From the NCBI RefSeq assembly GCF_001375535.1, contig NZ_LN831197.1, positions 3,941,586 through 4,005,585 of the forward strand: a DNA stretch of 64,000 nucleotides. The letters are read 5' to 3'. A program made the position numbers and the translations under genes. Shown piece after piece: positions 44,911 through 53,030 of this stretch. Source of the stretch: Bacillus niameyensis. GTDB taxonomy: Bacteria > Bacillota > Bacilli > Bacillales > Bacillaceae_C. How positions within the stretch are numbered: position 1 is the first letter of the stretch; each line of letters begins with the position of its first letter. The notes under the pieces are model-generated. The model was given only the letters and a program-made list of their open reading frames with translations. It did not search any database and was not told where the DNA came from.

Positions 44911-44938
44911 AAACCTGGTCTACTAGGCCGGGTTTTTT
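44911..44938 (+). terminator. Intrinsic terminator after secG
   Basis: AAACCTGGTC and GGCCGGGTTT pair with one wobble and are followed by TTTT. Confidence 0.75.
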
Positions 44939-45135
44939 CATTTTTTGAAAATGATTACATATACAGATTAAAACCAATCAAGAAGATCTACCAACATAAT
45001 CTTTATGTTAATTTGCTTCATTTTGTTGGCGTGATGAATATTATAAAATCGTATTTCTGGATTGTTCCGTTAGACTTTGTTAAAAATAAATTAAGATATA
45101 AACTGCTGAGATGTTCAGAATAGGAGTTATGTAAA

Positions 45136-45882
45136 ATGAGAATTAAACCACCACAACCATTTACGTTTAAAGCTGGAAAAAGGGCTGTTCTTCTGCTCCA
45201 TGGATTTACAGGTAATAGCGCGGATGTTCGAATGCTTGGTCGATATCTTGAAAATCAAGGCTATACTTGCCATGCACCGCAATATAAAGGTCATGGAGTT
45301 CCTCCAGAAGAACTCGTCCACACTGGTCCAGATGACTGGTGGGAGGACGTTATGAATGGGTATCAATTTTTAAAAGATAATGGTCATGAAGAAATTGCAG
45401 TGGCAGGACTTTCACTTGGAGGGGTTTTTTCTTTAAAACTCGGTTACACTGTACCTATAAAGGGAATCATTCCCATGTGTGCACCGATGTATTTTAAATC
45501 AGAAAAAAGTATGTATGATGGTATTTTAAAATACGCAAAAGAATATAAACAGTTCGAAGGAAAATCGAAGGAACAAATTGAGGAAGAAATGGAGAACTTC
45601 CGAAAAACCCCTATGAACACGTTAAAATCTTTGCAACATTTAATTTCGGATGTTCGTGATCAGGTTGAAACTATTTATGCACCACTATTTGTTGTCCAGG
45701 CACGGCATGATGAAATGATCAATCCAAATAGTGCTAACATTATATATGAAGAAACGGAATCAACGTATAAAGATATAAAATGGTATGAAAATTCAACTCA
45801 TGTCATAACCCTTGGGCCGGAAAAGGAAACTCTTCATGAAGATATTTATCGGTTTTTAGAGGAACTTGATTGGACTGTTTAG
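45136..45882 (+). CDS. est: Carboxylesterase (Est/YvaK type)
   Basis: 248-residue alpha/beta hydrolase. The oxyanion region is [10 protein letters not shown], the nucleophile is in GLSLGG near residue 94, the acid is in ARHDEMI, and the histidine is in NSTHVIT. It is the Firmicutes family typified by the Geobacillus Est30 structure, acting on short-chain esters and monoacylglycerols; the physiological substrate is unknown. It stands between secG and rnr as in B. subtilis, with GAGGAGGG before rnr. Confidence 0.9.
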   Translation: MRIKPPQPFTFKAGKRAVLLLHGFTGNSADVRMLGRYLENQGYTCHAPQYKGHGVPPEELVHTGPDDWWEDVMNGYQFLKDNGHEEIAVAGLSLGGVFSLKLGYTVPIKGIIPMCAPMYFKSEKSMYDGILKYAKEYKQFEGKSKEQIEEEMENFRKTPMNTLKSLQHLISDVRDQVETIYAPLFVVQARHDEMINPNSANIIYEETESTYKDIKWYENSTHVITLGPEKETLHEDIYRFLEELDWTV

Positions 45883-45903
45883 ACATGGAGGAGGGAAGAT
45901 AAA

Positions 45904-48213
45904 ATGGAAGAAAACATTTTTATAGACAAGGTACAGGATTTTTTACAGGAAGAAGCTAAGCCGCTGACCGTTAATGATATTGAACAAGCACTTGAAATTG
46001 AGGATGCAGAGGATTTTAAAAACCTGGTAAAAGCTCTTGTCCAAATGGAAGAACAAGGGTTAGTAGTTCGAACGAGAAGTAATCGTTACGGACTCCCTGA
46101 AAAAATGAATTTGGTGCGCGGAACGTTATCAGGACATGCGAAGGGGTTTGCATTTTTAATACCAGAGGATTCAAACCTTGATGATGTCTTCATCCCTCCT
46201 CATGAAAAAAATAGTGCTATGCACGGTGATCAAGTTTTAGTTAGAGTTTCTTCTGAGAGTAGCGGTTCTAGGAGAGAGGGCGCAGTTGTAAGAATTCTGA
46301 AGCGTGGATCACAAAAAATGGTGGGCACCTATTCAGAAAGTAAATATTTCGGTTTTGTTATTCCAGATGATAAAAAAATAGCAGATGATATTTTTATTCC
46401 TAAAAATAAAAGTATGGGTGCTATTGATGGGCATAAAGTTATTGTGAAAATTACGACATTCCCAGAAGATCGAAAAAATGCGGAAGGGGAAGTTGTAGAA
46501 ATTCTCGGTCATAAAAATGACCCAGGAATCGATATATTATCGGTTATTCATCAACATGATTTACCGCTTGCTTTCCCTGAGGAAGTCATGACAGAGGCGA
46601 ATCAAATTCCGGAGATAGTGGATGAAAGTGATTTTCCAAACCGGCGTGATTTGCGCGGGGAAACGATTGTAACGATTGATGGAGCAGATGCGAAAGATCT
46701 AGATGATGCAGTAACATTGACCAAACTTGAAAATGGTAACTATAAATTAGGCGTTCATATTGCGGATGTTACCTTTTATGTTGAAGAAGGTTCTGCAATA
46801 GATCGTGAAGCTTTTGAACGTGGGACAAGCGTTTATTTGGTTGATCGTGTTATTCCAATGATTCCTCACCGCTTGTCGAATGGAATCTGCTCGCTTAATC
46901 CTCAGGTTGATCGTTTTACGATTTCGTGTGAGATGGAAGTGAATCGTCAGGGAGAAGTTGTTAATCATGAAATTTTCCCAGGGTTAATTAAAACGACAGA
47001 AAGAATGACGTATGAAGCAGTAAATAAGATCCTTATTGACAAGGACGAAGAATTACGCAAAAAATATGATCCGCTAGTTCCGATGTTTGAGTTGATGGAA
47101 GAACTGCAAGGAATTCTCCAATCGAAGCGAATGAAACGTGGAGCTATTGATTTTGATTTTAAGGAAGCAAAAGTTTTAGTAGATGAAGACGGCAAGCCGA
47201 CTGATGTTGTCATTCGAGAGCGTTCTATAGGAGAGCGGATTATTGAAGAATTCATGCTTCTAGCGAATGAAACGATTGCGGAACACTTCCATTGGTTGGA
47301 TGTTCCATTTATTTATCGAATTCACGAAGATCCGAAGGCGGAAAAGCTACAAAGATTTTTTGAGTTCATTACAAACTTTGGATTAATTGTTCATGGTACA
47401 GCGAATTCCGTACATCCGCGTGCTTTACAAGAAATATTGGAAGCGATTCAAGGAAAACCGGAAGAAATGGTTATTTCAACGGTTATGCTAAGATCTATGC
47501 AACAGGCGAAATACGATCCAGAAAGTCTTGGTCACTTTGGGTTGTCCACAAAGTTTTACACGCACTTTACGTCACCGATTCGCCGTTATCCAGATTTAAT
47601 TGTTCATCGTTTAATTCGTACGTATTTATTCCAAGGAAAATTGGATGAAACAACGCGGGTGAAATGGGATACTCAACTTCCCGAAATTGCCGATCACTCA
47701 TCAAAAAGAGAACGTCGTGCGGTTGACGCTGAACGTGATACAGATGAAATGAAGAAAGCTGAATATATGGAAGACAAAATTGGGGAAGAGTTTGACGGTA
47801 TCGTAAGTTCGGTCACAAACTTTGGTATATTTGTGGAACTGCCAAATACGATTGAAGGTCTTGTCCATGTTAGTTATATGACTGATGATTATTATCACTA
47901 TGATGAACGTCAATTTTCGATGATTGGCGAGAGAACAGGAAATGTTTATCGAATTGGTGATGAAATAACGGTTCGTGTTATTAAAGTCAACAAAGATGAA
48001 CATGACATCGATTTCGAAATCGTTGGTATGAAAAATAACCGACAAGAAAAGCGTGAAGATCCGAAGCCAAAAGTAGTTAAACTGAAAAAGAGCAAATCAA
48101 AGGGACCTCAAGGCTTTGAAGAAAGTGGAGAATGGTCAACAAAACCCCCAAGGAAGAAAAAGAAAAAAACATATCGAAATCAAAGTACGAAACCAGGAAA
48201 GAAGCGTCGTTAA
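45904..48213 (+). CDS. rnr: Ribonuclease R
   Basis: 3'-5' exoribonuclease that degrades structured RNA and, with SmpB-tmRNA, mRNAs from stalled ribosomes. The 769-residue protein has an N-terminal winged helix, two cold-shock domains, the RNB catalytic domain ([14 protein letters not shown] carries the metal aspartates; [14 protein letters not shown]), an S1 domain near residues 630-710 and a lysine-rich tail. The ATG follows GGAGGAGGG. Clustering with smpB and ssrA reflects a shared ribosome-rescue role. Confidence 0.96.
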   Translation: MEENIFIDKVQDFLQEEAKPLTVNDIEQALEIEDAEDFKNLVKALVQMEEQGLVVRTRSNRYGLPEKMNLVRGTLSGHAKGFAFLIPEDSNLDDVFIPPHEKNSAMHGDQVLVRVSSESSGSRREGAVVRILKRGSQKMVGTYSESKYFGFVIPDDKKIADDIFIPKNKSMGAIDGHKVIVKITTFPEDRKNAEGEVVEILGHKNDPGIDILSVIHQHDLPLAFPEEVMTEANQIPEIVDESDFPNRRDLRGETIVTIDGADAKDLDDAVTLTKLENGNYKLGVHIADVTFYVEEGSAIDREAFERGTSVYLVDRVIPMIPHRLSNGICSLNPQVDRFTISCEMEVNRQGEVVNHEIFPGLIKTTERMTYEAVNKILIDKDEELRKKYDPLVPMFELMEELQGILQSKRMKRGAIDFDFKEAKVLVDEDGKPTDVVIRERSIGERIIEEFMLLANETIAEHFHWLDVPFIYRIHEDPKAEKLQRFFEFITNFGLIVHGTANSVHPRALQEILEAIQGKPEEMVISTVMLRSMQQAKYDPESLGHFGLSTKFYTHFTSPIRRYPDLIVHRLIRTYLFQGKLDETTRVKWDTQLPEIADHSSKRERRAVDAERDTDEMKKAEYMEDKIGEEFDGIVSSVTNFGIFVELPNTIEGLVHVSYMTDDYYHYDERQFSMIGERTGNVYRIGDEITVRVIKVNKDEHDIDFEIVGMKNNRQEKREDPKPKVVKLKKSKSKGPQGFEESGEWSTKPPRKKKKKTYRNQSTKPGKKRR

Positions 48214-48383
48214 TGACAAAAGTAGGATGAAACGGAATACAAATGGCTCTGAATCGTTCCCGAAATGTGATGTTCTCATGTGAAACGGTAACGATTAGGT
48301 TCGAATCATACAGAATTAAATGAAAAGAGGATTCAAATTTTGTATAATGATTAACAAACAGAAAACAGGGGAGAGAGTGAAAC

Positions 48384-48851
48384 ATGCCAAAAGGGGAAGG
48401 AAAACTAATCGCCCAGAATAAAAAAGCGCGGCATGATTATTCGATTGAAGAAACATATGAAGCAGGAATGGTTTTGCAAGGAACGGAAATTAAATCGATA
48501 CGAGCCGGACGCATCAATCTAAAAGATTCTTTTGCACGGATCCACAATGGAGAACTATTCTTGCACAATGTTCATATTAGTCCGTATGAACAAGGGAACC
48601 GTTATAACCATGACCCCTTACGTACGAGGAAACTATTACTTCATCGTAAAGAAATCAGTAAACTAATCGGAGAATCCAAAGAAGCAGGCTACTCCATTAT
48701 TCCGTTAAAAGTTTATATTAAAAACGGATACGCAAAAGTTTTAATTGGGCTTGCTAAAGGGAAAAAGAAATATGATAAGCGAGAAGATTTAAAACGGAAA
48801 GAAGCGAAACGTGATATTGAAAGAGCATTTCGTGAACGACAGAAAATGTGA
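48384..48851 (+). CDS. smpB: SsrA-binding protein SmpB
   Basis: 155-residue tmRNA partner that delivers charged tmRNA to stalled ribosomes. The oligonucleotide-binding barrel has [19 protein letters not shown] and [14 protein letters not shown], and the basic C-terminal tail ([15 protein letters not shown]) occupies the empty mRNA channel. The start follows GGGGAGAG. In most bacilli ssrA follows directly; here about 2.7 kb with a sugar module has come between them. Confidence 0.96.
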   Translation: MPKGEGKLIAQNKKARHDYSIEETYEAGMVLQGTEIKSIRAGRINLKDSFARIHNGELFLHNVHISPYEQGNRYNHDPLRTRKLLLHRKEISKLIGESKEAGYSIIPLKVYIKNGYAKVLIGLAKGKKKYDKREDLKRKEAKRDIERAFRERQKM

Positions 48852-48863
48852 ATATACAATGAG

Positions 48864-48898
48864 AGTTGTCCAAAGTAAAGGTTGGACAACTTTTTTAT
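48864..48898 (+). terminator. Intrinsic terminator after smpB
   Basis: AGTTGTCCAA and TTGGACAACT form a 10-bp perfect stem followed by TTTTTTATTT. Confidence 0.88.
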
Positions 48899-49064
48899 TT
48901 CACCGACACAAGTTAAATATTTTCATGTTAATGAAATAATCCCCCAATTTCACGAATAAATTGCCTAATAGATTCAATGAATTCGATCCCTATATAAAGG
49001 AGATTTAGAATGATGATCGAATATATTGGGTAATTAGATAAACGTAATAATTAGGAGGGGTTAT

Positions 49065-49862
49065 GTGAGACTGTCAATTGGAGGCTATTCTTTTAATCAC
49101 ACAATCAATCAAGGGAAAATGGATATTTTCGGTTACTTGGAAACGGTAAAATATCGATATGGATTAAATACCGTAGATTTGTGGAACGGTCAATTCGCGA
49201 ATCGAAGTTTTGAATCCCCAGATCTTGATTATGTGAAAAAAATTCGCGAGGCTTTGGATGAAAGGGAGCTCACCTTAATTAACTATGCGGTTGATGGTGC
49301 TCACATTTGGGACCCAGACCCGGAAAAAAGGGAGCAACTATATCAAAATGCTCTCAAGCACCTCGAAATAGGAGAAATTTTAGGTGCCCAATCAATTCGC
49401 ATTGATACTGGCGGCTCCTTTGGTTCTGCCTCTGATTTTACTATGGAAATGAGTGATGAGCAGTTCGATTTTATCGTAAATCGTTATCAAGAGTTTTGTG
49501 AACGTGCTGCAAATAATGGTTATAAAATTGGGCCCGAAAACCATACAGGTCCTTCTCTAAGTCCGGTCGGAATCAAAAAAATTGCTGAGGCTGTGAATCA
49601 TCCTAATTTTGGCATCCTTCTTCATATTGGACGTTGGAAAGAAGAAAAGGAAATTGGGGATGAAATGGTCGCACCTTGGGTCTGTCATACTCATTTTGAT
49701 GCTAGAACGGCAGTTGCTGAGGAAGCAACAGAAAAAATTCAGATGTTAAAAGCGAGTGGTTATGACGGCTATTGGAGTATTGAGCATAATGCAGAAGGAA
49801 ATCAATATGTAGAAGTTGAATGGCTCCTAGGAACGGTAAAACGACTACTAAGTAATTTGTAG
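49065..49862 (+). CDS. Sugar phosphate isomerase/epimerase-like TIM barrel
   Basis: 265-residue protein of the xylose-isomerase-like (AP endonuclease 2) superfamily. Metal-site candidates are in SIRIDTGGS, KIGPENHTG, GILLHIGRWK, VCHTHFDAR and YWSIEHNAEGN. The substrate is unknown. It is distinct in sequence from the isomerase at 34.3 kb. The start is GTG with GGAGGGG upstream; an overlapping ATG is out of frame. It is followed by a truncated dehydrogenase and an MFS transporter, which suggests a small sugar catabolic module. Confidence 0.78.
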   Translation: MRLSIGGYSFNHTINQGKMDIFGYLETVKYRYGLNTVDLWNGQFANRSFESPDLDYVKKIREALDERELTLINYAVDGAHIWDPDPEKREQLYQNALKHLEIGEILGAQSIRIDTGGSFGSASDFTMEMSDEQFDFIVNRYQEFCERAANNGYKIGPENHTGPSLSPVGIKKIAEAVNHPNFGILLHIGRWKEEKEIGDEMVAPWVCHTHFDARTAVAEEATEKIQMLKASGYDGYWSIEHNAEGNQYVEVEWLLGTVKRLLSNL

Positions 49863-49882
49863 TTAATGTGGAGGGCAAAAGT

Positions 49883-50080
49883 ATGCGGAATATAAGAATT
49901 GGTGTGACAGGAGTAGGGAAAATTGGTAAAACACATCTTGAATTATATTCAAAAATCGAAGGAGCAGAAATTGTTGCCATTTGTGATGTAAATGAACAGG
50001 AAGCTAAAAAGGTTGAAAATCATAGAAATATCCAAGTCTACAGCCGCAATGATATAAAAATTGGGCGTGACCACCATTAG
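49883..50080 (+). pseudogene. Truncated Gfo/Idh/MocA-family oxidoreductase
   Basis: Only the first 60 or so residues of a NAD-binding oxidoreductase remain: GVTGVGKIGKTHLELYSK and AEIVAICDVNEQEAKKV form the first Rossmann beta-alpha-beta unit. Intact members have about 330-390 residues with a CEKP motif, which is absent here in all frames downstream. The homology ends near 50060, where a perfect 10-bp hairpin begins, and the MFS gene starts 22 bp after the stop. The ATG 49883 has GGAGGG in front. This looks like an internal or 3' deletion, not a frameshift. Confidence 0.7.
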
Positions 50081-50091
50081 TATGGTGGTCA
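50068..50091. repeat. Perfect hairpin at the truncation point of the oxidoreductase remnant
   Basis: TGACCACCAT and ATGGTGGTCA form a 10-bp stem with a TAGT loop. No T run follows, so it is not a classical terminator. It covers the stop codon of the truncated gene. Confidence 0.65.
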
Positions 50092-50119
50092 TGCTAGAAG
50101 AATGGAAAGGAACATAACA

Positions 50120-51331
50120 TTGTTAAACACAAAGCACACATTTCTAACTGTCAAACTTTTTAATTTTTTCCTCTACGGCTCCATTTCCATATTAATGTCT
50201 TTTTTTCCACTTTACTTTCAAGAAAGCGGGTTTAGTACTGTTGCGATCGGAATGATGATGGCGGGTGGTCCGTTTGTTTCGATTTTTGCCAATCCTTTTT
50301 GGGGGTATTGGAGTGATCGCCTGCAAAATATACGACGCATCTTAATGATTATGTTGTTAGGGAATATTATTGTTGTACAGTTTGTTTTTCAGATGAACTC
50401 TTTAACATTAGTTTTTATTACGATGTTATGCTTTTTTCTTTTTCAAACGCCTTTATTTTCGCAAAGTAATAGTCTTATCTTGAATACGATCGAAGGGACA
50501 TCGTACAAATTTGGGACATTCCGATTGTGGGGCTCTTTAGGCTGGGCCATTATGGCTATAGCAGCAAGTCCACTTATCGATGTTGTGGGCATTAATAACT
50601 TATGGGTTATATACACTTTTATGCTGTTCCTAACCATTCTTTTTAGTTTTAAATTACCAACTGGGAAGGTGGAAGGTTCGAAAAAGGTGGAAAAAGGTGG
50701 TTATTCTAGAGCGTTGTTCGGGAATAAATATTTTTTAGTTTTTGTCCTTCTAGGAGTAATGATTTCTGTCCCTAATTCGATGAACCAAACCTTTAGCTCA
50801 TTGTATATTGATGAATTAGGTGGATCAGTCGTATTAATTGGATGGGCAGCCTTCCTAACTGCAATTTTCGAAGTGCCTGTGTTTTTATTGTTTGATAAGT
50901 ATTTAAAAAAGAATATCCCAACGATGATCGGCTGTTTAGTGTTTGTCAGTCTATTATTTGTATTACGTTGGTTTCTTATGTCACTTGCGACAAGTCCAGT
51001 GCAAATTATTTTCATTCAAATGCTTCATAGCATCAGTTTTGGAGGGTATTATTATATTGGAACAACGCTAACAGCTGAGCTCATCCCAGTGGAACTTAGA
51101 GCGAGTGGACAAGCGATTTACGCTTTAACTTGGGGTGGAATATCTGGAATTATCGCAGGTGTTTTTGGTGGATGGATGTTTCAAAATCTCGGTCCGCAAA
51201 CAATGTATCAAGTTAGTACACTAATTGCTTCATGCGGTGTTATTGGCTTTGCAATGCTGTGGATATGGATTAGGAAAGACTCGCAATATAAGGTAGAACA
51301 TGGAAAGGCAATGTCTGGTGGTCTGGAATGA
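50120..51331 (+). CDS. MFS transporter (LacY/nucleoside symporter-like, YwbF type)
   Basis: Membrane transporter of about 403 residues with twelve predicted helices. The family motif between helices 2 and 3 is NPFWGYWSDRLQNIRR, and RASGQAIYALTWGGISG marks the second half. It belongs to the MFS_1-like group with sugar or nucleoside proton symporters; given the neighbouring isomerase and dehydrogenase remnant, a sugar is likely. I prefer TTG 50120, 9 bp after AAAGGA; an in-frame ATG at 50102 has only a poor ribosome site and would add six residues. Confidence 0.8.
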   Translation: MLNTKHTFLTVKLFNFFLYGSISILMSFFPLYFQESGFSTVAIGMMMAGGPFVSIFANPFWGYWSDRLQNIRRILMIMLLGNIIVVQFVFQMNSLTLVFITMLCFFLFQTPLFSQSNSLILNTIEGTSYKFGTFRLWGSLGWAIMAIAASPLIDVVGINNLWVIYTFMLFLTILFSFKLPTGKVEGSKKVEKGGYSRALFGNKYFLVFVLLGVMISVPNSMNQTFSSLYIDELGGSVVLIGWAAFLTAIFEVPVFLLFDKYLKKNIPTMIGCLVFVSLLFVLRWFLMSLATSPVQIIFIQMLHSISFGGYYYIGTTLTAELIPVELRASGQAIYALTWGGISGIIAGVFGGWMFQNLGPQTMYQVSTLIASCGVIGFAMLWIWIRKDSQYKVEHGKAMSGGLE

Positions 51332-51417
51332 AATTTATTAAAGTTGAAAAAACATTTTGTAGCATTTTCATTTAACTTATCCATAACCGGCAATTGATGC
51401 CAATCCCATTTGCATCC

Positions 51418-51445
51418 TTGATGTTTTATTTCGATGTGTTATAAT
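51418..51445 (+). promoter_or_regulatory. Probable SigA promoter of ssrA
   Basis: TTGATG and TATAAT are separated by 16 bp. The -10 lies about 85 bp before the mature tmRNA 5' end, leaving a leader with GAGTAT-TAA-ATACTC that RNase P would remove. Confidence 0.65.
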
Positions 51446-51530
51446 AATAACCGTAAGTGATTTGAGCTTTATCTATTCCGAGTTCCCACTTGGATAGGAA
51501 CGAGTATTAAATACTCAACCTTTTATATAT

Positions 51531-52176
51531 GGGGACGTTACGGATTCGACAGGGATAGGTCGAGCTTAGGTTGCGAGTCGAGGGGATCGGCCTCGTAAAA
51601 ACGTCAAAGCCAATAATAACTGGCAAAGAAAACAACAACTTCGCACTAGCTGCCTAATTAAGGCCTAATGCGGTTCCTCCCTCCATCGCCCATGTGGTAG
51701 GGTAAGGGACTCACTCTTAGTGGGATACGCCGGAAGTCCTCCGCCTGGGGACCAAGGAAGAGACTAATCAGGCTAGCGTTTCGGATGCCTGTCGATAGGC
51801 GGAAGAAGTCGCGAAATAATAATATATCGACTACACTCGTAGACGCTTAAGTGCCGATATTTCTGGACGTGGGTTCGATTAGTTAATAGTCGCCTTATGT
51901 GGTAACACATAAGTGAAAATTCGGCTTGATCGGTGAAACCTAAGTCGTGAAAATCACGATAAGGCAACCCCGAGCGGTATGTGGAGCAATCCAACAGCCG
52001 TGTATCGACTTATAGGCTGCCATCAAAGGGTAGTACTAGGATGTGAAAAGCTGTCTTTGAATAAGGTAAATCTATTTTTCACATAATACGCCGAGGGACC
52101 TGGTTATAAATCAGGTTCAAGATATAGTCAGTGCCATGACGAAAGCATGGAAATGCACGTCCCACCGTCTCCACCA
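51531..52176 (+). ncRNA. ssrA: Transfer-messenger RNA interrupted by a group I intron
   Basis: Ribosome-rescue RNA that acts with SmpB. Exon 1 (51531-51879) starts GGGGACGTTACGGATTCGAC, and exon 2 (52160-52176) ends CCGTCTCCACCA. Spliced, they pair GGGGACG with CGTCTCC and form a complete T arm GTGGG-TTCGATT-CCCAC. The resume segment at 51622-51657 encodes GKENNNFALAA and stop, so the tag would be A-GKENNNFALAA. The mature RNA would be 366 nt. A 280-nt insert splits the T loop after TTCGAT, so tRNA-like folding needs splicing. Exon boundaries were set by the U-G rule at the 5' site and a terminal G at the 3' site. Confidence 0.95.
51880..52159 (+). mobile_element. ORF-less group I intron in the tmRNA T loop
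   Basis: The 280-nt insert shows the group I plan. P1: exon CGAU pairs with GUCG (51889-51892), leaving a U-G pair at the splice site. P2: CTTATGT/ACATAAG. P3: TTCGGC with GCCGAG. A P5-type hairpin is TCGTG/CACGA. Q-like AAGGCAACCCCGAGC is followed by R-like GTGTATCGACTTA and S-like AAGATATAGTC, giving P7 GACT/AGTC. P7.2: ATGTGAAAA/TTTTCACAT (perfect). P8: CCTG...CAGG. P9: CCATG/CATGG, ending in G. A P7.1/P7.2 extension points to subgroup IA, as in phage introns. No reading frame lies inside, so it depends on an external endonuclease for homing. Confidence 0.88.
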
Positions 52177-52198
52177 AATACATAATTTGGTGGTTTTT
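52171..52198 (+). terminator. ssrA terminator built on the tmRNA 3' end
   Basis: CCACCAAAT, which includes the tmRNA CCA end, pairs with ATTTGGTGG over 9 bp and is followed by TTTTT. Confidence 0.85.
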
Positions 52199-52209
52199 AC
52201 TTTTTTAAA

Positions 52210-52635
52210 TTAAAATTGGAAAAACTCTTCCTCAAATAGTAATTTCCTTTTTAGACTTTCTGCATTGTATTTTCCATTTCTTGGAGTAACCTTCTCATAA
52301 TTATTTATAATATGAAGTGCGCGCATTCTTTTCTGATCTACCCTTAGGTAAGGGGAAATTTTCCTTAATATAATGAGTACGCATTCCTTATTTTTTATAC
52401 TTAAAGTATAGGAATCTTTATGTTTTTCAGGGTTATAGTTCTTTTTAGTAATAATATATCCATTTGTTAAAGTTTGAATGTATTTTAGAAGTTCAATATC
52501 TGTTGAAGAAATGGTGATACAAGGTCTTCGATGTTCCCCTTCATGCATTCTTGTTAAAGTAACTGATCCTTCACCATCAACAATACCCGCTAAATAAGCG
52601 GACTCCCAATCTTTTATTTTAATTCCTCCAATCAT
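52210..52635 (-). CDS. LAGLIDADG homing endonuclease, single motif, convergent with ssrA
   Basis: Site-specific DNA endonuclease of the single-motif (homodimeric) LAGLIDADG class. The motif is AYLAGIVDGEGSV with the catalytic acidic residue in DGEG. It ends 12 bp beyond the ssrA terminator on the opposite strand, outside the intron, so it is free-standing. I give ATG 52635 as start, yielding 141 residues. However, GGAGG at 52629-52625 lies inside this frame and is ideally placed for an ATA codon at 52617, where relatives normally begin (M)KDWE. A longer in-frame ATG is at 52704. Expression is therefore uncertain. The likely target is the intron-less ssrA T-loop sequence. Confidence 0.85.
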   Translation of the reverse strand: MIGGIKIKDWESAYLAGIVDGEGSVTLTRMHEGEHRRPCITISSTDIELLKYIQTLTNGYIITKKNYNPEKHKDSYTLSIKNKECVLIILRKISPYLRVDQKRMRALHIINNYEKVTPRNGKYNAESLKRKLLFEEEFFQF

Positions 52636-52704
52636 ACAAATAATAGTTTCTGAGGGAATGTGTGTTCTTATTTTGATTATAATATTAAATAGATTATTAA
52701 GCAA

Positions 52705-53030
52705 CTCTATAAAAATGTAGAAGTAAAATTCATAGGACTATATATGATTATGTCGAGATGCAAAATTTTTAAACAGTGGCATAGCAGGCTCAACCCTTAG
52801 AAGGCTTTAATCACAGTGTTTTTTATTAATGGACTTGCTGAAAGTAACTCTGTCTCCACCTCTATTGAAGATAACGAACAAGTTAGGTTGAACGGTCATT
52901 CACACAAGAAGATGCTTCAAAGGTGAAAAGGCGCAATTATAAATCCTGATGATAATAAAATCTCAAGGAAGCATCAAAAACTGCAGCAAATTTCATGCTT
53001 CCCGAATACCTGTACATCGTTCCATTGTTC
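52705..53030. other. 326-bp non-coding region between the endonuclease and transporter genes
   Basis: No credible gene is seen. CTGTCTCCACCT at 52850-52861 matches the tmRNA 3' end (CCGTCTCCACCA, 52165-52176) at 10 of 12 positions in direct orientation. GATGCTTC and GAAGCATC near 52912 and 52968 form an inverted repeat. Confidence 0.4.

Noticed and set aside
49883-50101. Frameshifted rather than truncated oxidoreductase
   Set aside because: No continuation of the family (no CEKP motif or C-terminal domain) is found in any frame downstream, so deletion fits better.
51773-51994. 73-codon reverse frame across tmRNA exon 1 and the intron
   Set aside because: It is explained by RNA structure and lacks a ribosome site; not an intron-encoded protein.
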